In this document: one piece after another, positions 36,471 through 48,159 of the stretch
Position numbering within the stretch: the first letter of the stretch is position 1
Layout: every line of letters begins with the position of its first letter
From: Euonymus europaeus
Lineage: Eukaryota > Streptophyta > Magnoliopsida > Celastrales > Celastraceae
Length of the DNA stretch: 64,000 nt
Assembly (NCBI GenBank): GCA_963580455.1
Contig: OY756968.1
Location: forward strand, 9,461,544-9,525,543
Direction: 5' to 3'
Made by a program: the position numbers and the translations under genes
The notes under the pieces: generated by a model
Databases searched by the model: none
What the model saw: the letters and a program-made list of their open reading frames with translations, nothing else
Told to the model about the DNA's origin: nothing

Positions 36471-38147
36471 ATCATTTTGCTAGTCCTCGAGAAAAACAAA
36501 ACACAACACAAACACCAAACTAATGAGCAAAGAGTAAGAGCATTTTAGTATTTGAATCTCAATTAACGCCTCAAGAGTTAAACATCAAGTATAGCTCTAA
36601 TAAAACTCTAAACATGGAAAATGCTCAAGATTTCAAACCCAAAACCAGCTCCCCCACATAGAAACAATCAATGCACATGAACTCCTATCAAATATACTCA
36701 ACCTACCACAACCCGAATGAGTTTATGCAAATAAGTGGCAAAATGTAAAAATCTCTAAATAATGAATATTTTTAAACTCCACAAGCTTGCTTTTCACTTT
36801 ACTCTCCACTAATGTGGGAAAAATGTATCACCAAGGATCATTAGGACTTTATTAAGCTTGCAACGTTGGGTTAAGGCTCGAGTAAGGGTAAACTCATTTA
36901 AAGTGACTTACCACCATAGGCATATCAACCAAATTAACCACTTACAATAATCAAACTCACTCCCATATGTAAAAACACATGATAACCCCCAACTTGACTC
37001 AATGTCACTCAACCACTACAATTCAAATTCATGCAAAGATCACTTTTTTTTTCTTTGTCACAACCCCCAAACTTAATTCCTTTTATGAATTTTGGGGTTG
37101 TGCTATCTTTTTATTCATTTTCTTTTGTCAAAAGTAAACCAACAATATAAGAGCATTTCCAAACACCATTCTTCACACTTCTCTCAATTTTCATACACAA
37201 ACACCATCACTCATATAACAATAATGATCAATATGCCTTGGTGCAAGGTGCAAAGAGGGAATAAATGAACGGTTGTGGTTAGTAATGTGTAGGTGACAAA
37301 GAAAATAGGCTTATAGGCTCAAAGGGGTGACTAGGGATATAATCATGGAAAAGGTGGCTGGAAAGGCTAAATCTATCCAAACATGGCCTAATTCATTTCC
37401 TTAGTGATGCAAATCCTAAGATTTCGCCTCGAGTATTGTTCAAACAAGTTCTAGAGTTCGTTTGAGATTACACAAAACCCACTTTCTCCACATAAGCCTT
37501 TTCTAAGTCACAGCTTGGTCAAATGCATCGAAATTATGCTCAATATACATGAAAGACCTCAAAATAGGAAAAACCATACCCAAATTCAAGCACTTTCACA
37601 AAAACCACATTCGTCTTTTTCCAAAGCTATACTTAGTTCAACAGTTATCATCATCGGCTATTGATCTTTAAGCACAACCTACTCAACAGCTCTAAGCTAA
37701 AAAAACACGGATTGTGTTTTTTTGCTCTTTTTTTTTTGAATAAACATAAACAAAATACTCCCTCACACTTAAACTACACATTGTCCCCAATGTGATAAGT
37801 AAGCAAACAACTCACACAACAATAAAATAATGTAAACAGGAAGTTAAAAATGCAAAGGTGAGGGAACTTAGTCGGTTTTGAAGACCCGCAATGCCATCCG
37901 TAGGAAAAGGAAATCGCCAAGTCACCTCCTTAGGTTACCTCCCAAGCATTGCTAAGTTTTACATCTTCAGCCAGACATAAGACCCGAAACATGAATCACG
38001 TTACATCATCAAGCATCCAAGAGGCTCGTTATCTATCAAAATTGGCTTCGTAATATGGCTTCAAACGGTGTCCATTCACTTTGTACTATCTTTAAAAATT
38101 TGCAAGCTTTCATACGCTTCATTTCAGAGTTCCTTTAATTCATTCAG
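36471..38147 (-). other. Non-coding 3' region of the Athila element
   Basis: About 1.7 kb between the integrase stop and the polypurine tract with no sizeable ORF and many stops in all frames. Athila elements often carry an env-like ORF or a long non-coding stretch here; I see no signal peptide or transmembrane-rich reading frame. Part of it (about 36904-37510) is homologous to 10150-10750 in the deleted copy. AT-rich homopolymers occur at 37047 and 37729. Confidence 0.8.
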
Positions 38148-38987
38148 CTATAAACATCTCTTCTCACCAGCCAAACTCAGATCAAAATTCAAAGCTTTAA
38201 CAGACCAAAAAGCCTTATGCTCAAGCTCTACGGGTAGATGACACGTCTTGCCAAAAACAAGCCTATAAGGAGACATTCCAAGAGGAGTTTTATATGCAGT
38301 TCTGTATGCCCAAAGAGCATCATCAAGATGTAAACTCCAATCTTTTCGGGAAGTATTAACAACTTTCTCCAAAATTCTTTTGATTTCCCGATTAGTCACC
38401 TCAACTTGTCCACTTGTTTGTGGATGATAGGGTGTAGCCACTTTGTGTGTAACTCCATATTTTACCAACACTGAATTCAAGAGCCGGTTGCAAAAGTGTG
38501 CTCCCCCATCACTAATAATGAACCTCGGTGCTCCAAAACGAGAGAAAATATTTTTTCGAATAAATTTGACCACCACTTTGGAGTCATTAGTGGGAAGAGT
38601 TGTTGCCTCCACCCATTTGGACACGTAATCCACCGCAACAAGAATATATTCATTGCCAAAAGAAGAGGGAAACGGACCCATAAAATCAATACCCCACACA
38701 TCGAACATTTCCACCTCCAAAATACTGTTTAGGGGCATTTGATTGCGGTTGGAGATATTACCCGTTCTTTGACGACGATCACAAGCGGTGTCAAATCTAT
38801 GAGCATCCTTGAAAAGCGTAGACCACCAAAATCCGGATTGTAATACCTTAGCTGCAGTTTTTGCTGACCCGTAATGACCTCCACATGCCATGGCATGACA
38901 ATGATGCAATATATCCTCCTTCTCTAAGTCGGGCACACACCTCCGAATAATCTGATCCAAGCAATGTTTCCATAGCTAAGGATCATC
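38148..38987 (-). pseudogene. Athila integrase (broken)
   Basis: An open stretch of 270 codons ending LAGEKRCL and a stop at 38148. Zinc-binding region: the [17 protein letters not shown] segment supplies the two His, but the CX2C pair reads CDRRQ where the family has CDRCQ, so one metal ligand is lost. The catalytic core is present: Asp in WGIDFMGPF, Asp in IISDGGAHF and Glu in [11 protein letters not shown]. The product would insert cDNA into the genome. Upstream, two in-frame stops (TAG at about 38967 and TGA at 38988) cut it off from RNase H within the segment that reads HYY-stop-DDP-stop-LWKHC. The frame is the same as the rest of gag-pol. Confidence 0.9.
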
Positions 38988-39443
38988 TCAATAATAGTGC
39001 TTGACATCATAAAAGAATTTATTTCTTTGATGCGTGGACAAGCCTGTAGGAATTACTCGGTTGGATACAAAATTGCCAAAATCAGCAAACCATGGTTCTT
39101 CCAATTTGTCGACCGTGTACAGCTGTTCATCGGGAAAACACTCACTAATAGGGACCACATCACTGCCATGTTCATGCACCAGCCGTGACAAATGGTCAGC
39201 CATAACATTTTCGGATCCCTTTCTGTCTTTTATCTCAATGTCGAACTCTTGTAGAAGAAGAATCCATCTAATAAGCCTCGGCTTCGCTTCTTTCTTGGAC
39301 AATAAATATTTCAAGGCTGAATGATCAGTGTAAACAATCACTTTCGAGTCAATCAAGTAAGAGCGAAATTTATCCAAAGCAAATACTACCGCCAATAACT
39401 CTTTCTCCGTAGTGGCATAATTCAATTGGGCATCGTTGAGTGT
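38988..39443 (-). pseudogene. Athila RNase H domain (broken)
   Basis: Frame 39425-38988 reads [19 protein letters not shown] and then [21 protein letters not shown], the conserved Glu and Asp blocks of gypsy RNase H, followed by MADHLSRL. It would degrade the RNA strand of the hybrid. It is separated from RT by TGA at 39444 (YAS-stop-TLNDAQ, where relatives have Arg: CGA to TGA) and terminated at 38988 by TGA where relatives have Trp. Confidence 0.88.
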
Positions 39444-40991
39444 TCAACTGGCATAGTAAATGAGTTGTAAAACCTTATCTCTTTGCTGCCCCAAAATAGC
39501 CCCGACAGCGTAGTCACTTGCGTCACACATAATCTCAAACGGTAGGCTCCAATCGGGTGCGATAATGACAGTTCTTGTAGTGAGCTTCTCTTTAAGCAAG
39601 TCAAATGACTTCAAACACTCTTTATTGAAATCAAAATCTGCATCCTTGAGGAGAAGAGAACATAGGGGTTTTGTAATTTTTGAAAAATTCCTAATAAATC
39701 TCTGATAAAATCCTGCATGTCCTAAAAAGCTTCGGACAGCTTTCACACTTGTTGGAGGAGGTAACTTTGAGATTGTCTCTATTTTTGCCTTGTCCACTTC
39801 AATGCCCTCTTCTGAAATTCTATGCCCAAGCACAATGCCCTCTTGTACCATAAAATGACACTTCTCCCAATTTAAGGCCAAATTAGTTTCTACACATCGC
39901 TGCAGTACCAGTGACAGGTTGTGTAAACAAGCGTCAAAAGATGGACCAAAAACTGAAAAATCATCCATGAAGACCTCGATAAATCGCTCCACCATATCTG
40001 AAAATATGCTCATCATGCATCGCTAAAAAGTGGCAGGAGCGTTGCACAAACCGAAAGGCATCCGCCTATATGCAAAAGTGCCAAAAGGGCATGTAAAAGT
40101 TGTCTCTTCTTGATCTTCGGGAGCTATAGGAATCTGATTATACCCATAATATCCATCCAAAAAGTAGTAGTAAGCATATCCGACCAATCTCTCAAGCATC
40201 TGATCAATGAAAGGCAAAGGAAAGTGATCTTTGCGTGTAGCATTGTTGAGTTTCCTATAATCAATGCATATCCTCCAACTAGTGACAGTACGTGTAAGAA
40301 TCAGCTCATTAACTTCATTTTTTACCACCGTCATACCTCCATTCTTCGGCACAACTTGAGTAGGACTCACCTAACTACTATCAGAAAATGGATATATTAT
40401 TCCAGCATCTAAGAGCTTTAGAACTTCAGCCCGAACAACCTCTTTCATATGTGGATTTAATCTTTGTTGATGCTCTACTGAAGGCTTGTAGTCATCCTCT
40501 ATTAAAATGCGGTGCATACACATGGACGGGCTGGTCCCTTTAATATCTGCAATGGTCCACCCAATAGCTGTCTTATACTCTCTTAAAAAAAGCAAAAGTT
40601 TTTCCTCTTCAAGTGAATTCAAATTTTCAGCAATAATAATTGGAAGAGTCTATTTTTTACCAAGATAGACATACTTTAAGTGAGTTGACAGCGGTTTGAC
40701 TGTCAATAAAGGTGCTGAAATCACACTCAGTAAAGGCTTTGAAGATGCCAAACCAAGTTCTTCAAACTTTTCTCTCCTCCACGGCTGAGTTGACTTATTT
40801 GAGTCAAGATAATGAGCACATTCAGCAAGTGTAGGGCTGCCATCTGCTGCCATAATACTCTTTTGCAATGTTGTCTCCAAGGTATCAGCTGTTAAGTGTT
40901 CTACAAAGTCTTCCATGACCCACCTATCAATAATGTCTAAGTTGAAACAATTTTCTGTATCTTGCTGTGACTTCTTCACTTCATTGAACAC
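39444..40991 (-). pseudogene. Athila protease-RT linker and reverse transcriptase (broken)
   Basis: All in one minus frame. The linker (40991-40650) is an acidic stretch of the kind found between Athila protease and RT. RT begins about 40560 (AIGWTIADIKG, SMCMHRI), continues with PKNGGMTVVKNE, RICIDYRKLNNATRKDHFPL and MPFGLCNAPATF, and has the catalytic pair in VFMDDFSVFG (about 39950). Further on are LGHRISEEGIEVDKAKIE and SFLGHAGFYQRFI. Interruptions: TAG at 40650, TAG at 40371 (Trp in relatives), and TAG at 40023 (Gln in relatives, CAG to TAG). LDGYYGYNQIPIAPEDQ has Tyr where most relatives have Ser in the LDGYSGYNQI block. No enzyme could be made intact. Confidence 0.92.
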
Positions 40992-42080
40992 CTAAAAAGT
41001 GACTGTCTCCTCCCCCACTCTCATTGTAAGCAAGCCTTGCTCCACGTCAATAAGTGTGCGAGCTGTGATTAAGAAGGGACGACCCAAAATCAGTTGTGTG
41101 TCTGAGTCTCCTTGCATGTCCAATACCAGAAAATCAGCGGGAAAAATCAGCTTTCCGACCCTTACCAATACATCTTCATTAATTCCCTCAGGATAAGTGA
41201 TAGAGCTATCAGCCATCTGTAGAGAAACTATAGTTTCCTTAAAATCTCCAATGCCCAAAGTCTTTGGAACAAATAATGGTAAAAGGTTGATGCTAGCCCC
41301 CAAGTCACATAATGCTCGCTCAAATAATTGAGTGCCAATCACACATGGAATTTTGAAACTCCCTTTATCACTAAACTTTGGTGGAAGTTTTCGTTGCAAA
41401 ATAGCACTACATTCCTCATTAAGCTGAATCTTCTCATGATCACCGAATTTCCTCTTCTTGGAAAGGATGTCTTTCATGAATTTGGCATACTTCGGCATCT
41501 GCTCAAGAGCCTCTGCAAAAGTAATATTGATCTCTAATTTTCTGAACATAAAGAGGAATTTGGAGAATTTTTCATCATCTTTCTTTTTTTGTAGCCTTTG
41601 CGGATATGGAATAGGTGGTACATAAGTAGGAAATGAAATTGCGGCTTTTCGAGCTGTCTTATCGACTGATTCTTCAACTCTAGGTACCAAAATAGTGTCT
41701 CCAATGTCAGATTCTACCTGCTGGTCCTCCTTCTCTGTATCAAGATCAATGGCAGTTTTAACTTGCTTTCCTTGCCTCAAAGTGATGGCTTTCGCTTGTT
41801 CCTGATTTTTTGAATTTATTTCAGTCTGACTTGGCAAGGATCCTCTGTCTCTATCACTAATAGCCTTAGCTAGCTGTCCCACTTGAATCTCCAAGTTTCG
41901 AATGGATGCTTGTTGATTTTGAAAATTGGTCTTTGTGTCTGCCATGAATTGTGTAGAGATTGTAGTCAACTGAGTCAAAGCATCTTCTAGATTTACCTTC
42001 TTCTCTTGAGAAACATAAGCAGGTGGTGGTCTCTGCATATTTTGATTGTTTAACCATGAAAAATTTGGATGATTCCTCTA
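40992..42080 (-). pseudogene. Athila gag C-terminus and aspartic protease (one long open segment)
   Basis: An open stretch of 348 codons (42038-40992), the longest ORF in the window. It starts with a Gln/Asn-rich helical region (NLEIQVGQLAKAISDR), then the conserved FPTYVPPIPYPQRLQ and AEALEQMPKYAKFMKDILS blocks of Athila gag, then the protease: CVIGTQLFERALCDLGAS with the catalytic Asp in DLGAS and the flap-distal ILGRPFL. It is bounded by TAG at 42078 (NPG-stop-RNHPNF, Trp in relatives) and TAG at 40992. Athila proteases characteristically have DLGA in place of DTGA, so this is not a mutation. The frame continues both upstream and downstream. Confidence 0.93.
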
Positions 42081-43622
42081 GCCAGGATTGTAGGTGTGGG
42101 AGTATGGGTTATTGTTCTGTCTGTTGAAATCTCCAACTTGATTAGCTTGCTCCATGGTGGCTGTACACCCAGATATGAGGTGAGGACCTGCACAAAAATC
42201 ACATATATTAGTTGGAGAATTATGTGAATTAATGCTCATAGAATCAACTTTTTTAGTGAGGAAAGAGATTTGTGCGGTTAGCATAGCCATTGCATCAAGC
42301 TCAAGAACAGGAGTTGGTTTAGGATTTATCCTCTCGCTCGGCCATTGGTAACTGTTTGTGGCCATTGTTTCCAGTAATTCCCATGCTTCTTGATGATTCT
42401 TTCCCATTAGTGCTCCACCAGATGCAGCATCAACTAAAGTACGGCTGTTTGCACCTAACCCATTATAAAAAGTTTGCATTTGGATCCACTCTGGAATCTC
42501 ATGGTGTGGACACTTTCTCAGCAACTCTTTGAACCTCTCCCAAGCCTCACAAAGTGGCTCCTAGGCATATTGAGTAAATGTCAGAATTTCTTGGCGGAGC
42601 CTTGAAGTCTTCGCAGGTGGGAAATATTTTGCCAAAAATTTTATTTTTAGATCATCCCATGTCCAAATGGAGTTTGTAGGTTCTGAGTGTAGCCATTGCT
42701 TGGCCCTTTCTTTCAATGAGTGTCACATATCTCCAAAAATGTCGCCAAGTGAATATTTGGATCTTCGCTTGGCTGCCCATAGAAAGTGGAAACTTGCTGT
42801 AGAAGCTGAATCATATTTGGCCAAATTTCAAAAGGTTGAATGTTAAGTGTCGGCCTTTGGATAGCTGATTGAGTGGCTGTTGGTGTAGTGTACTCTCTTA
42901 GGGGTCGTTTGGTTTTTAGAATGGTTTGAGAGGGAATGAGAATGAGAATGAGAATGAGAATAGGAATGGGAATGAGAATGGGAGTGGGAATGATATTTTG
43001 ATTCTCACGTTTGGTATGTATAAAAACTGGGAATGAGAATGAGAATGAAGTTGTGTTTTGTCCATTATGTCCCTCATTTACAATTATGTATAATCAATAT
43101 ATTTTATTTGTGCATTTATAATTATATATAATTAACAAATTAAAATAAAATGGAGTCAAAATTATATAATTAACAAATTATAATAACTAACAAATTAAAA
43201 TAAAATAAAATATATTAATTAATATTAATTTATCAAAATATATAATTAATATTTACAAATTAAAGTTAACAAATTAACAAAATTAAAGTTAATAAATTAT
43301 ATAATTAACAAATTAAAATAAAATAAAATATATTAATTAATATTAATTTATCAAAATATATTAATTAATATTTATTTGAGGACAAAATAGTCATTTTGTC
43401 CTCTATTCCACATGGAATGATTCATTCCCACATAAAAATGTGGGAATGAAAATTGATGAGAGAGAGATGAGGGAATGAAATGGAGTATTTCATTCCCTCA
43501 ATTTTTTTTAACACCAAATGATGGAATGGAATACCCCATTCCACAAACCACTCTTATTCCACCTCCATTCTCACAACCAAACATCACCTTAGGGTCCTCA
43601 AAGGTAAATCTTGTTCAGCCAT
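42081..43622 (-). pseudogene. Athila gag N-terminal part, interrupted by a MITE
   Basis: The start codon at 43622-43620 begins MAEQDLPLRT, and the transposon at 42901-43588 interrupts codon 11. Beyond it the gag resumes with a segment ending FLEICDT; a deletion near 42720 removes a conserved stretch and shifts frame. Capsid sequence then follows (RAKQWLHSEP, FLAKYFPPAKTSRLRQEI), with TAG at 42561 in YA-stop-EPLCEAWERFK (Gln in relatives). The segment 42524-42081 has IPEWIQMQTFYNGL, TLVDAASGGAL, NSYQWPSER and a knuckle CDFCAGPHLISGC. Gag would form the virus-like particle. Confidence 0.9.
42901..43588. mobile_element. Tourist-like (PIF/Harbinger) MITE, 688 bp, TSD TTA
   Basis: Left end GGGGTCGTTTGGTTTTTAGA and right end ...ACAACCAAACATCACC form imperfect terminal inverted repeats (about 19 of 24 positions match, including the shared GTTTGGTT and AGAATGG). 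It is flanked by TTA at 42898-42900 and 43589-43591. Taking it out with one TTA restores a continuous Athila gag phrase, proving nested insertion. The interior is AT-rich with no ORF. It includes GAGAAT microsatellite-like repeats near 42935-42990, a duplicated ATTAATATTAATTTATCAAA module (about 43216 and 43341), and a hairpin of CATTCCCACAT with its complement at about 43424-43448. Three-base TTA TSDs and GTTTGG-type ends are typical of Tourist elements. It is non-autonomous. Confidence 0.88.
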
Positions 43623-43840
43623 GATGAATGTCTTAGTGGTCTCTACTTGCATCTTGTTTTCCCATTTAAGTCTATCAAAAGGTTCGCTCGATCTCAGGAT
43701 CAAAGAAAACTCGCTCCAAGCTTCGCGAACGTCTTTTTTCAGAATTCATGCATAGTCAAGAGCACCTAAAACAGTAAAATTAAAATCCAGAGTAAGCCTT
43801 GAATCAAACTAATGTCAATAGTATAAGAAATTAAAATAGT

Positions 43841-43857
43841 CCTCAGAATCGGCGCCA
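43841..43857 (-). promoter_or_regulatory. Primer binding site of the Athila element (tRNA-Asp-like)
   Basis: The minus strand reads TGGCGCCGATTCTGAGG next to the 5' LTR. The first nine bases match the TGGCGCCG start of the tRNA-Asp site used by Athila elements; the remainder is diverged. Confidence 0.75.
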
Positions 43858-43863
43858 AAAACT

Positions 43864-45582
43864 TGTGAAAATTTATTCGCAAGCGCAAGAAATCGCAAAC
43901 AAGTAATATAGTGATCAAAGACCAAATATCGAGCCCTCAAGGACTATTTAATTTAATCAACTATAGACTGCTAATTCAATTTCAACTGGTACCTAGATAA
44001 AAAAAATTGAGTTTGAATAATTGCAGAACGAATAAATAAAAATTAACTAATGGCAACAAGCAAGTAAAACAAGAATCAATATTAAGAAGCACTAGAGCAC
44101 ATGATTTCACCGTAGTTATCTCAATTGAATCTCAGTTTAATAAACCTTGGACAATTGTTCTTGTTATCAGTAGATTTTCCTAATTTATTCGACATACCTT
44201 CTCAGGCTATATCGAAACTACTCCTAATCAACAATCATCTCTTTCAAGCATGATTAAAGAAATGAGAAGCACATTAAAATCAATGGAGAACCATAACAAT
44301 ACTGCATAAATTATGAATCCATTTCTGGCATCCAATCACTTTAAGGCATTCAAGATACAATCAATATCATGTTCTTCCTTTCAAACAAAACAATCATAAA
44401 TAAATCAATCAAACATTGGCCATATGTTTAAAAGCATTAAGAACCATCTTGAACACATGACAATGAATAAAAGCCAAGAATTTATTAAAACTTTGAATTC
44501 AATCAAGAACCACTAGGCTACATCAAAGCTCTAGTAAGAAGAATTAGTTCATGACATCAAACATAGAACCAAAGCAAAGAAAAGAATTACAACCCATCTA
44601 TGAATGTAAGAGAGAACCAAATCTCTCAATTGTCTTCTTCTTTGTTCCAACTATTTTTCTCCCTCCTCTGTGTGTGTTGCTGCGTCCTGTTTTTGTGTCT
44701 CCTCTTATGCACGTTTTTTGCCCTAATATTATCCACTAAGAGACCTCCTTCTTTCCACTTTTTAATTTTTCTAAAATACCCTCTTTGATGAAGTTAAAAT
44801 TCCAAAAATACCCTTCTACTGCTGCTGCATAATCCATCCAGCTTTTATGGTCTGTAAAGATGACCATTTTACAGTATTCTAACGCCCAAATTTGAGAAAA
44901 TGTAAAACATAATAGTTTTAACCCTTCCTCTTAGATTTCCAACGCATCTAAAATAATATTTTTATGGGCAGTGGAGTGAAAGTTAGAAGGATAAATGTGA
45001 AGGACACTAAAAATGGACTTGAACCTCTGCTGCAGCTAACGTTTTACACTCCCAACTTCTTTATCTGTCGTCCAAAATTAACAAACTTGATATCCACGTG
45101 GAGGTTGAGATTTCTAGTTTCAACTCGGAAAGAATCAATGGAATCGGAGTTTTATAACACTTTGACAGCACTTCCAATTTCCGCTTTTCATTCCCGAATC
45201 AGTCTCGGTTCATCCAAAACCTATGAAAATCATTCAAACAACTCATAAGTGGGATATCTAACCGTGTTTAAGGGTTGAAACCTCGAACCACACATTAAAA
45301 TGCAAAGTGGCTATGCAAAACCCAAAAACTCATTTTTGTAAAGAAGAAGACATTCTTTCTTCTAAAATTCTCATGATGGCTTATTCAAACGAAACAAACA
45401 TACCCACAAGTCATAAATGACTCAAACTTATTACTCAAAACACGAAATAATTAAAATACTCATTAAAATGAAATATGACCTACTAAACCTCCGTTTGTGC
45501 TTAAAATGACTAAAAACATTCTCGAACTAACTCATATAGAACAAAAGTAGCATTAATAACTCTATAACTAATAGAGTTATCA
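43864..45582 (-). repeat. Athila 5' LTR (right copy, 1719 bp)
   Basis: On the minus strand it starts TGATAACTCTATTAG and ends TTTTCACAA, a few bases before the PBS. It carries about 125 bp (44760-44900) absent from the left copy. ORFs such as 44551-44739 and 44964-45248 are within the LTR and have no protein similarity that I recognise. Confidence 0.9.
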
Positions 45583-45644
45583 ATAGTCTCTGTAGTTTGT
45601 TTCATTTCCAAAAGACCAACTTTCGTTACTAAATAAGACAAACA
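45583..45644 (+). repeat. Satellite fragment (62 bp) between two elements
   Basis: Contains TTTCCAAAAGACCAACTTTCG in forward orientation and continues the monomer broken by the Athila element (GTATAGGCTCCGTAG equivalent at 45584-45597). It proves that the copia fragment to its right also sits in the satellite array. Confidence 0.85.
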
Positions 45645-47519
45645 AGTTTGGGCCTAGATCTATGTTATGCTATTGGGTAGGTTTAGCAAAAGGGACTCAT
45701 GGTTGCTAATTCTACAGTCCCAGGAGTCAGAAAGTATTTGTTAGTACAAGTGCTAGATTCTTAGAAGAGGAATGTATAAATAGTGGTGAACCAAGAAAGG
45801 TGGTTTTGCATGAACAAGAATCTAATGATTCACAATCCAGTCCAACAAAAGTAGATGATGATGAACAAATTACTGAACCAATTTTAGATGCAACACCGGA
45901 ACTTCAACCTAGTGGGAGCGTTTCACGACTACCCGACAGATACATGCTCTTTGGAGAGTCATTTATGGCAGTTTCTGATGAACTTCATTCGGATCCCACA
46001 ACATACGAAGAAGCAGTTACTGATGTGGATGCAGACCATTGGCAAAAAGTAATAGAATCCGAGTTGGAGTCCATGCACTCCAATGATGTTTGGGATCTTG
46101 TAGATATACCTGCTACACTAAAACCCATTGGGTGTAAGTGGGTATACAAGAGAAAGAGAGGAGTAGATGGAAAGGTTCAAACCTTTAAAGCAAGGTTTGT
46201 GGCAAAAGGTTATACCCAAAAGTAGGGTATTGACTATGAGGAGACTTTCACACCAGTGGCCATGCTTAAGTCCATCAGAATACGTCTCGCTCTATTAGCT
46301 CACTTCGAGTTTGAGATATGGCAGATGGATGTCAAGGCTGTTTTCCTCAATGGCAATCTTGACGAGTGTATCTATATGATGCAACCCAAAGGATTTGTTG
46401 CTAAGAGCCAAGAAAATATGGTTTGCAAGTTTAAGAGGTCTATTTATGAACTTAAGCAAGTATCTAGATCTTGGAACATACATTTTGATGAGGCGATTAA
46501 ATCCTTTGGATTTGATCAGAATCCTGATGAACCGTGCGTATACAAGAGATTGGATGGTAAGAATATTGTGTTATTGATTCTCTACCCGGATGACATATTG
46601 CTTATTGGAAATGATGTAGCAACATTGTCATCAGTTAAAATTTGGTTATCTAATCAGTTTACCATGAATGACTTAGGAGAAGTGATCTATGTTCTATCCA
46701 TCAAGCTAACGAGAGATCATTGATCAAGAACTTTAGCTTTATCTCAATCTACTTAGATAGAAAAGATATTGGTCAAGTATGCAATGCATGACTCCAAGAA
46801 AGGTTTATTGATGACGACTGTCCTAAGACATAAGAGGAAAGACAACAAATGAATAAGGTACCATATGCTTCGGCAGTTGGTAGTCTCACGTATGCCATGC
46901 TATGCACTAGACCATATATTTTCTATGTAGTAGGATTGGTTAGTAGATATCAATCTAATCCAGGAATGTATCATTGGACAGCGGTAAAACATATATTCAA
47001 GTATCTTCGGAGAACAAAAGATTATACGCTTGTTTACCGTACTGATGAGATCATTCTAGTGGGCTATAGTGATTAAGACTTCCAGGCTGACAAGGACTCT
47101 AGGAGATCCACGTTTGGTTATGTGTATAACCTTGGTGGTGGAGCCATAAGTTAGAGGAGTGTGAAGTAAACTTGCATCGCAGACTTCACCATGGAAGCCA
47201 AATATATGGCAGCTTCGGATGCCGCAAAAGAGACTATATGGTTAAGGAAATTCCTTTTGGAATTGGAGGTAGTTTCTAATATTGAGAGACCTATGACCTT
47301 ATATTGCAACAATTTGGGTGTCATAACTCAGAGTAAGGAACCTCTCTATCACAGAAAAGGGAAACACAATGAACGCAAGTTCCAATTGATAGGGGAGTTC
47401 GTGCAACAAAAGGAAGTGAAGATACTAAAGATAGATTTATTGCACAATTTGGCAGATCCATTCACAAAGGCCCTTACAGGAGAGAGAGCTTTACAACTCA
47501 TGTTAGGGGATGGGTGTTA
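45645..47519 (+). pseudogene. Copia pol: integrase tail, reverse transcriptase, RNase H (broken)
   Basis: Opens with the end of the integrase region (CYWVGLAKGTHG, then a TAA, then QKVFVSTSARFLEEE). RT: WDLVDIPATLKPIGCKWVYK (about 46090), KARFVAKGYTQK, a TAG at about 46223, QMDVKAVFLNGNLDECIYM, SIYELKQVSRSWN, and the catalytic site as LYPDDILLIGND, where the family has YVDD; the Val-to-Pro change would likely be damaging. The RT frame ends at 46723. A frame change is followed by YASAVGSLTYAMLCTRP (46849 on) and RNase H from 47191: MEAKYMAASDAAKETIWLRK, GKHNERKFQLI, and HNLADPFTKAL near the end. At least four interruptions exist. It would have copied element RNA into cDNA. Confidence 0.92.
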
Positions 47520-47548
47520 GGATACTCTAGTAGTATATTCTTTAGTCC

Positions 47549-47559
47549 AAGTGGGAGTT
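47549..47559 (+). promoter_or_regulatory. Copia polypurine tract
   Basis: AAGTGGGAGTT immediately precedes the LTR start TGTTGGGATAATG. This is the canonical arrangement for Angela/Tork-like copia elements. Confidence 0.8.
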
Positions 47560-48159
47560 TGTTGGGATAATGTCCTAAAAAACATACCATGTAAGGACAA
47601 TTCTGAAATTCAAGAATAAACATTTTCTGATTATATTTGTGTTTTAAATATTTTATTTTAAATATTTTATTTATATGTGAATGTTCTGTCAAGGTCTAAG
47701 GATGTTAGACATGTGAATCTTGGATACTTATATACACTTTAAGTGTGAGTATAGATTGACATAATATTCATTATTGCATCCTAAATCATTAGTCACAACC
47801 AGATTGACAAAGTTTGGCATTTTGTTGATATAGATTATAGTGCATGAACATCTTCAATTAGGGGAATGCTTTGTCTTGACCATTTGAGAGGATTCTCAGA
47901 TTGGTTTATATATGGACATGTACATCGACGGACTTACATATGAATGAACAACCACAAAAGTACTATCAAAGATTTGTTCAACCTATAGCTGTGGGAGTAC
48001 GGTATATCTCAAGCTTGAGTAAACTTGAGTAGGTCAATACGTTTATACCTATAGTGTGTGAATTTTGATTCATCAATAAATGAGACACACACTATTGTCA
48101 ATAATCTTGATGAGTTGGATATACACTACTAGGGTATGAGCGCAAACCTACAATATAGT
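47560..48159 (+). repeat. Copia 3' LTR, first part (600 bp)
   Basis: Starts TGTTGGGATAATGTCC and is AT-rich, with a duplicated TTTTAAATATTTTATTT-like stretch at about 47640-47672. It stops at ATAGT (48155-48159), which is repeated at 55646-55650 as the target duplication of the nested gypsy element. No ORF is supported. Confidence 0.82.

Larger units (their letters stand above)
34815..45582 (-). mobile_element. Athila-lineage Ty3/gypsy element, structurally near complete, coding-dead
   Basis: Minus-strand order: LTR (45582-43864), tRNA-Asp-like PBS, gag, protease, RT, RNase H, integrase, long non-coding 3' region, polypurine tract, LTR (36457-34815). Diagnostic Athila peptides are a DLGASINLLP protease, a CX2CX3HX4C gag knuckle, VFMDDFSVFG in RT, and [17 protein letters not shown] in integrase. 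The total is about 10.8 kb including a nested 688-bp MITE. It interrupts a monomer between ACTAATAT (left) and ATAGTCTC (right), and the TSD is imperfect. No env-like ORF is recognisable in 36471-38147. Athila elements are typically pericentromeric. It is immobile because every domain is interrupted. Confidence 0.93.

Noticed and set aside
36471..38147. An env-like gene in the Athila element
   Set aside because: All frames are full of stops, and no signal peptide or membrane-spanning frame is visible.
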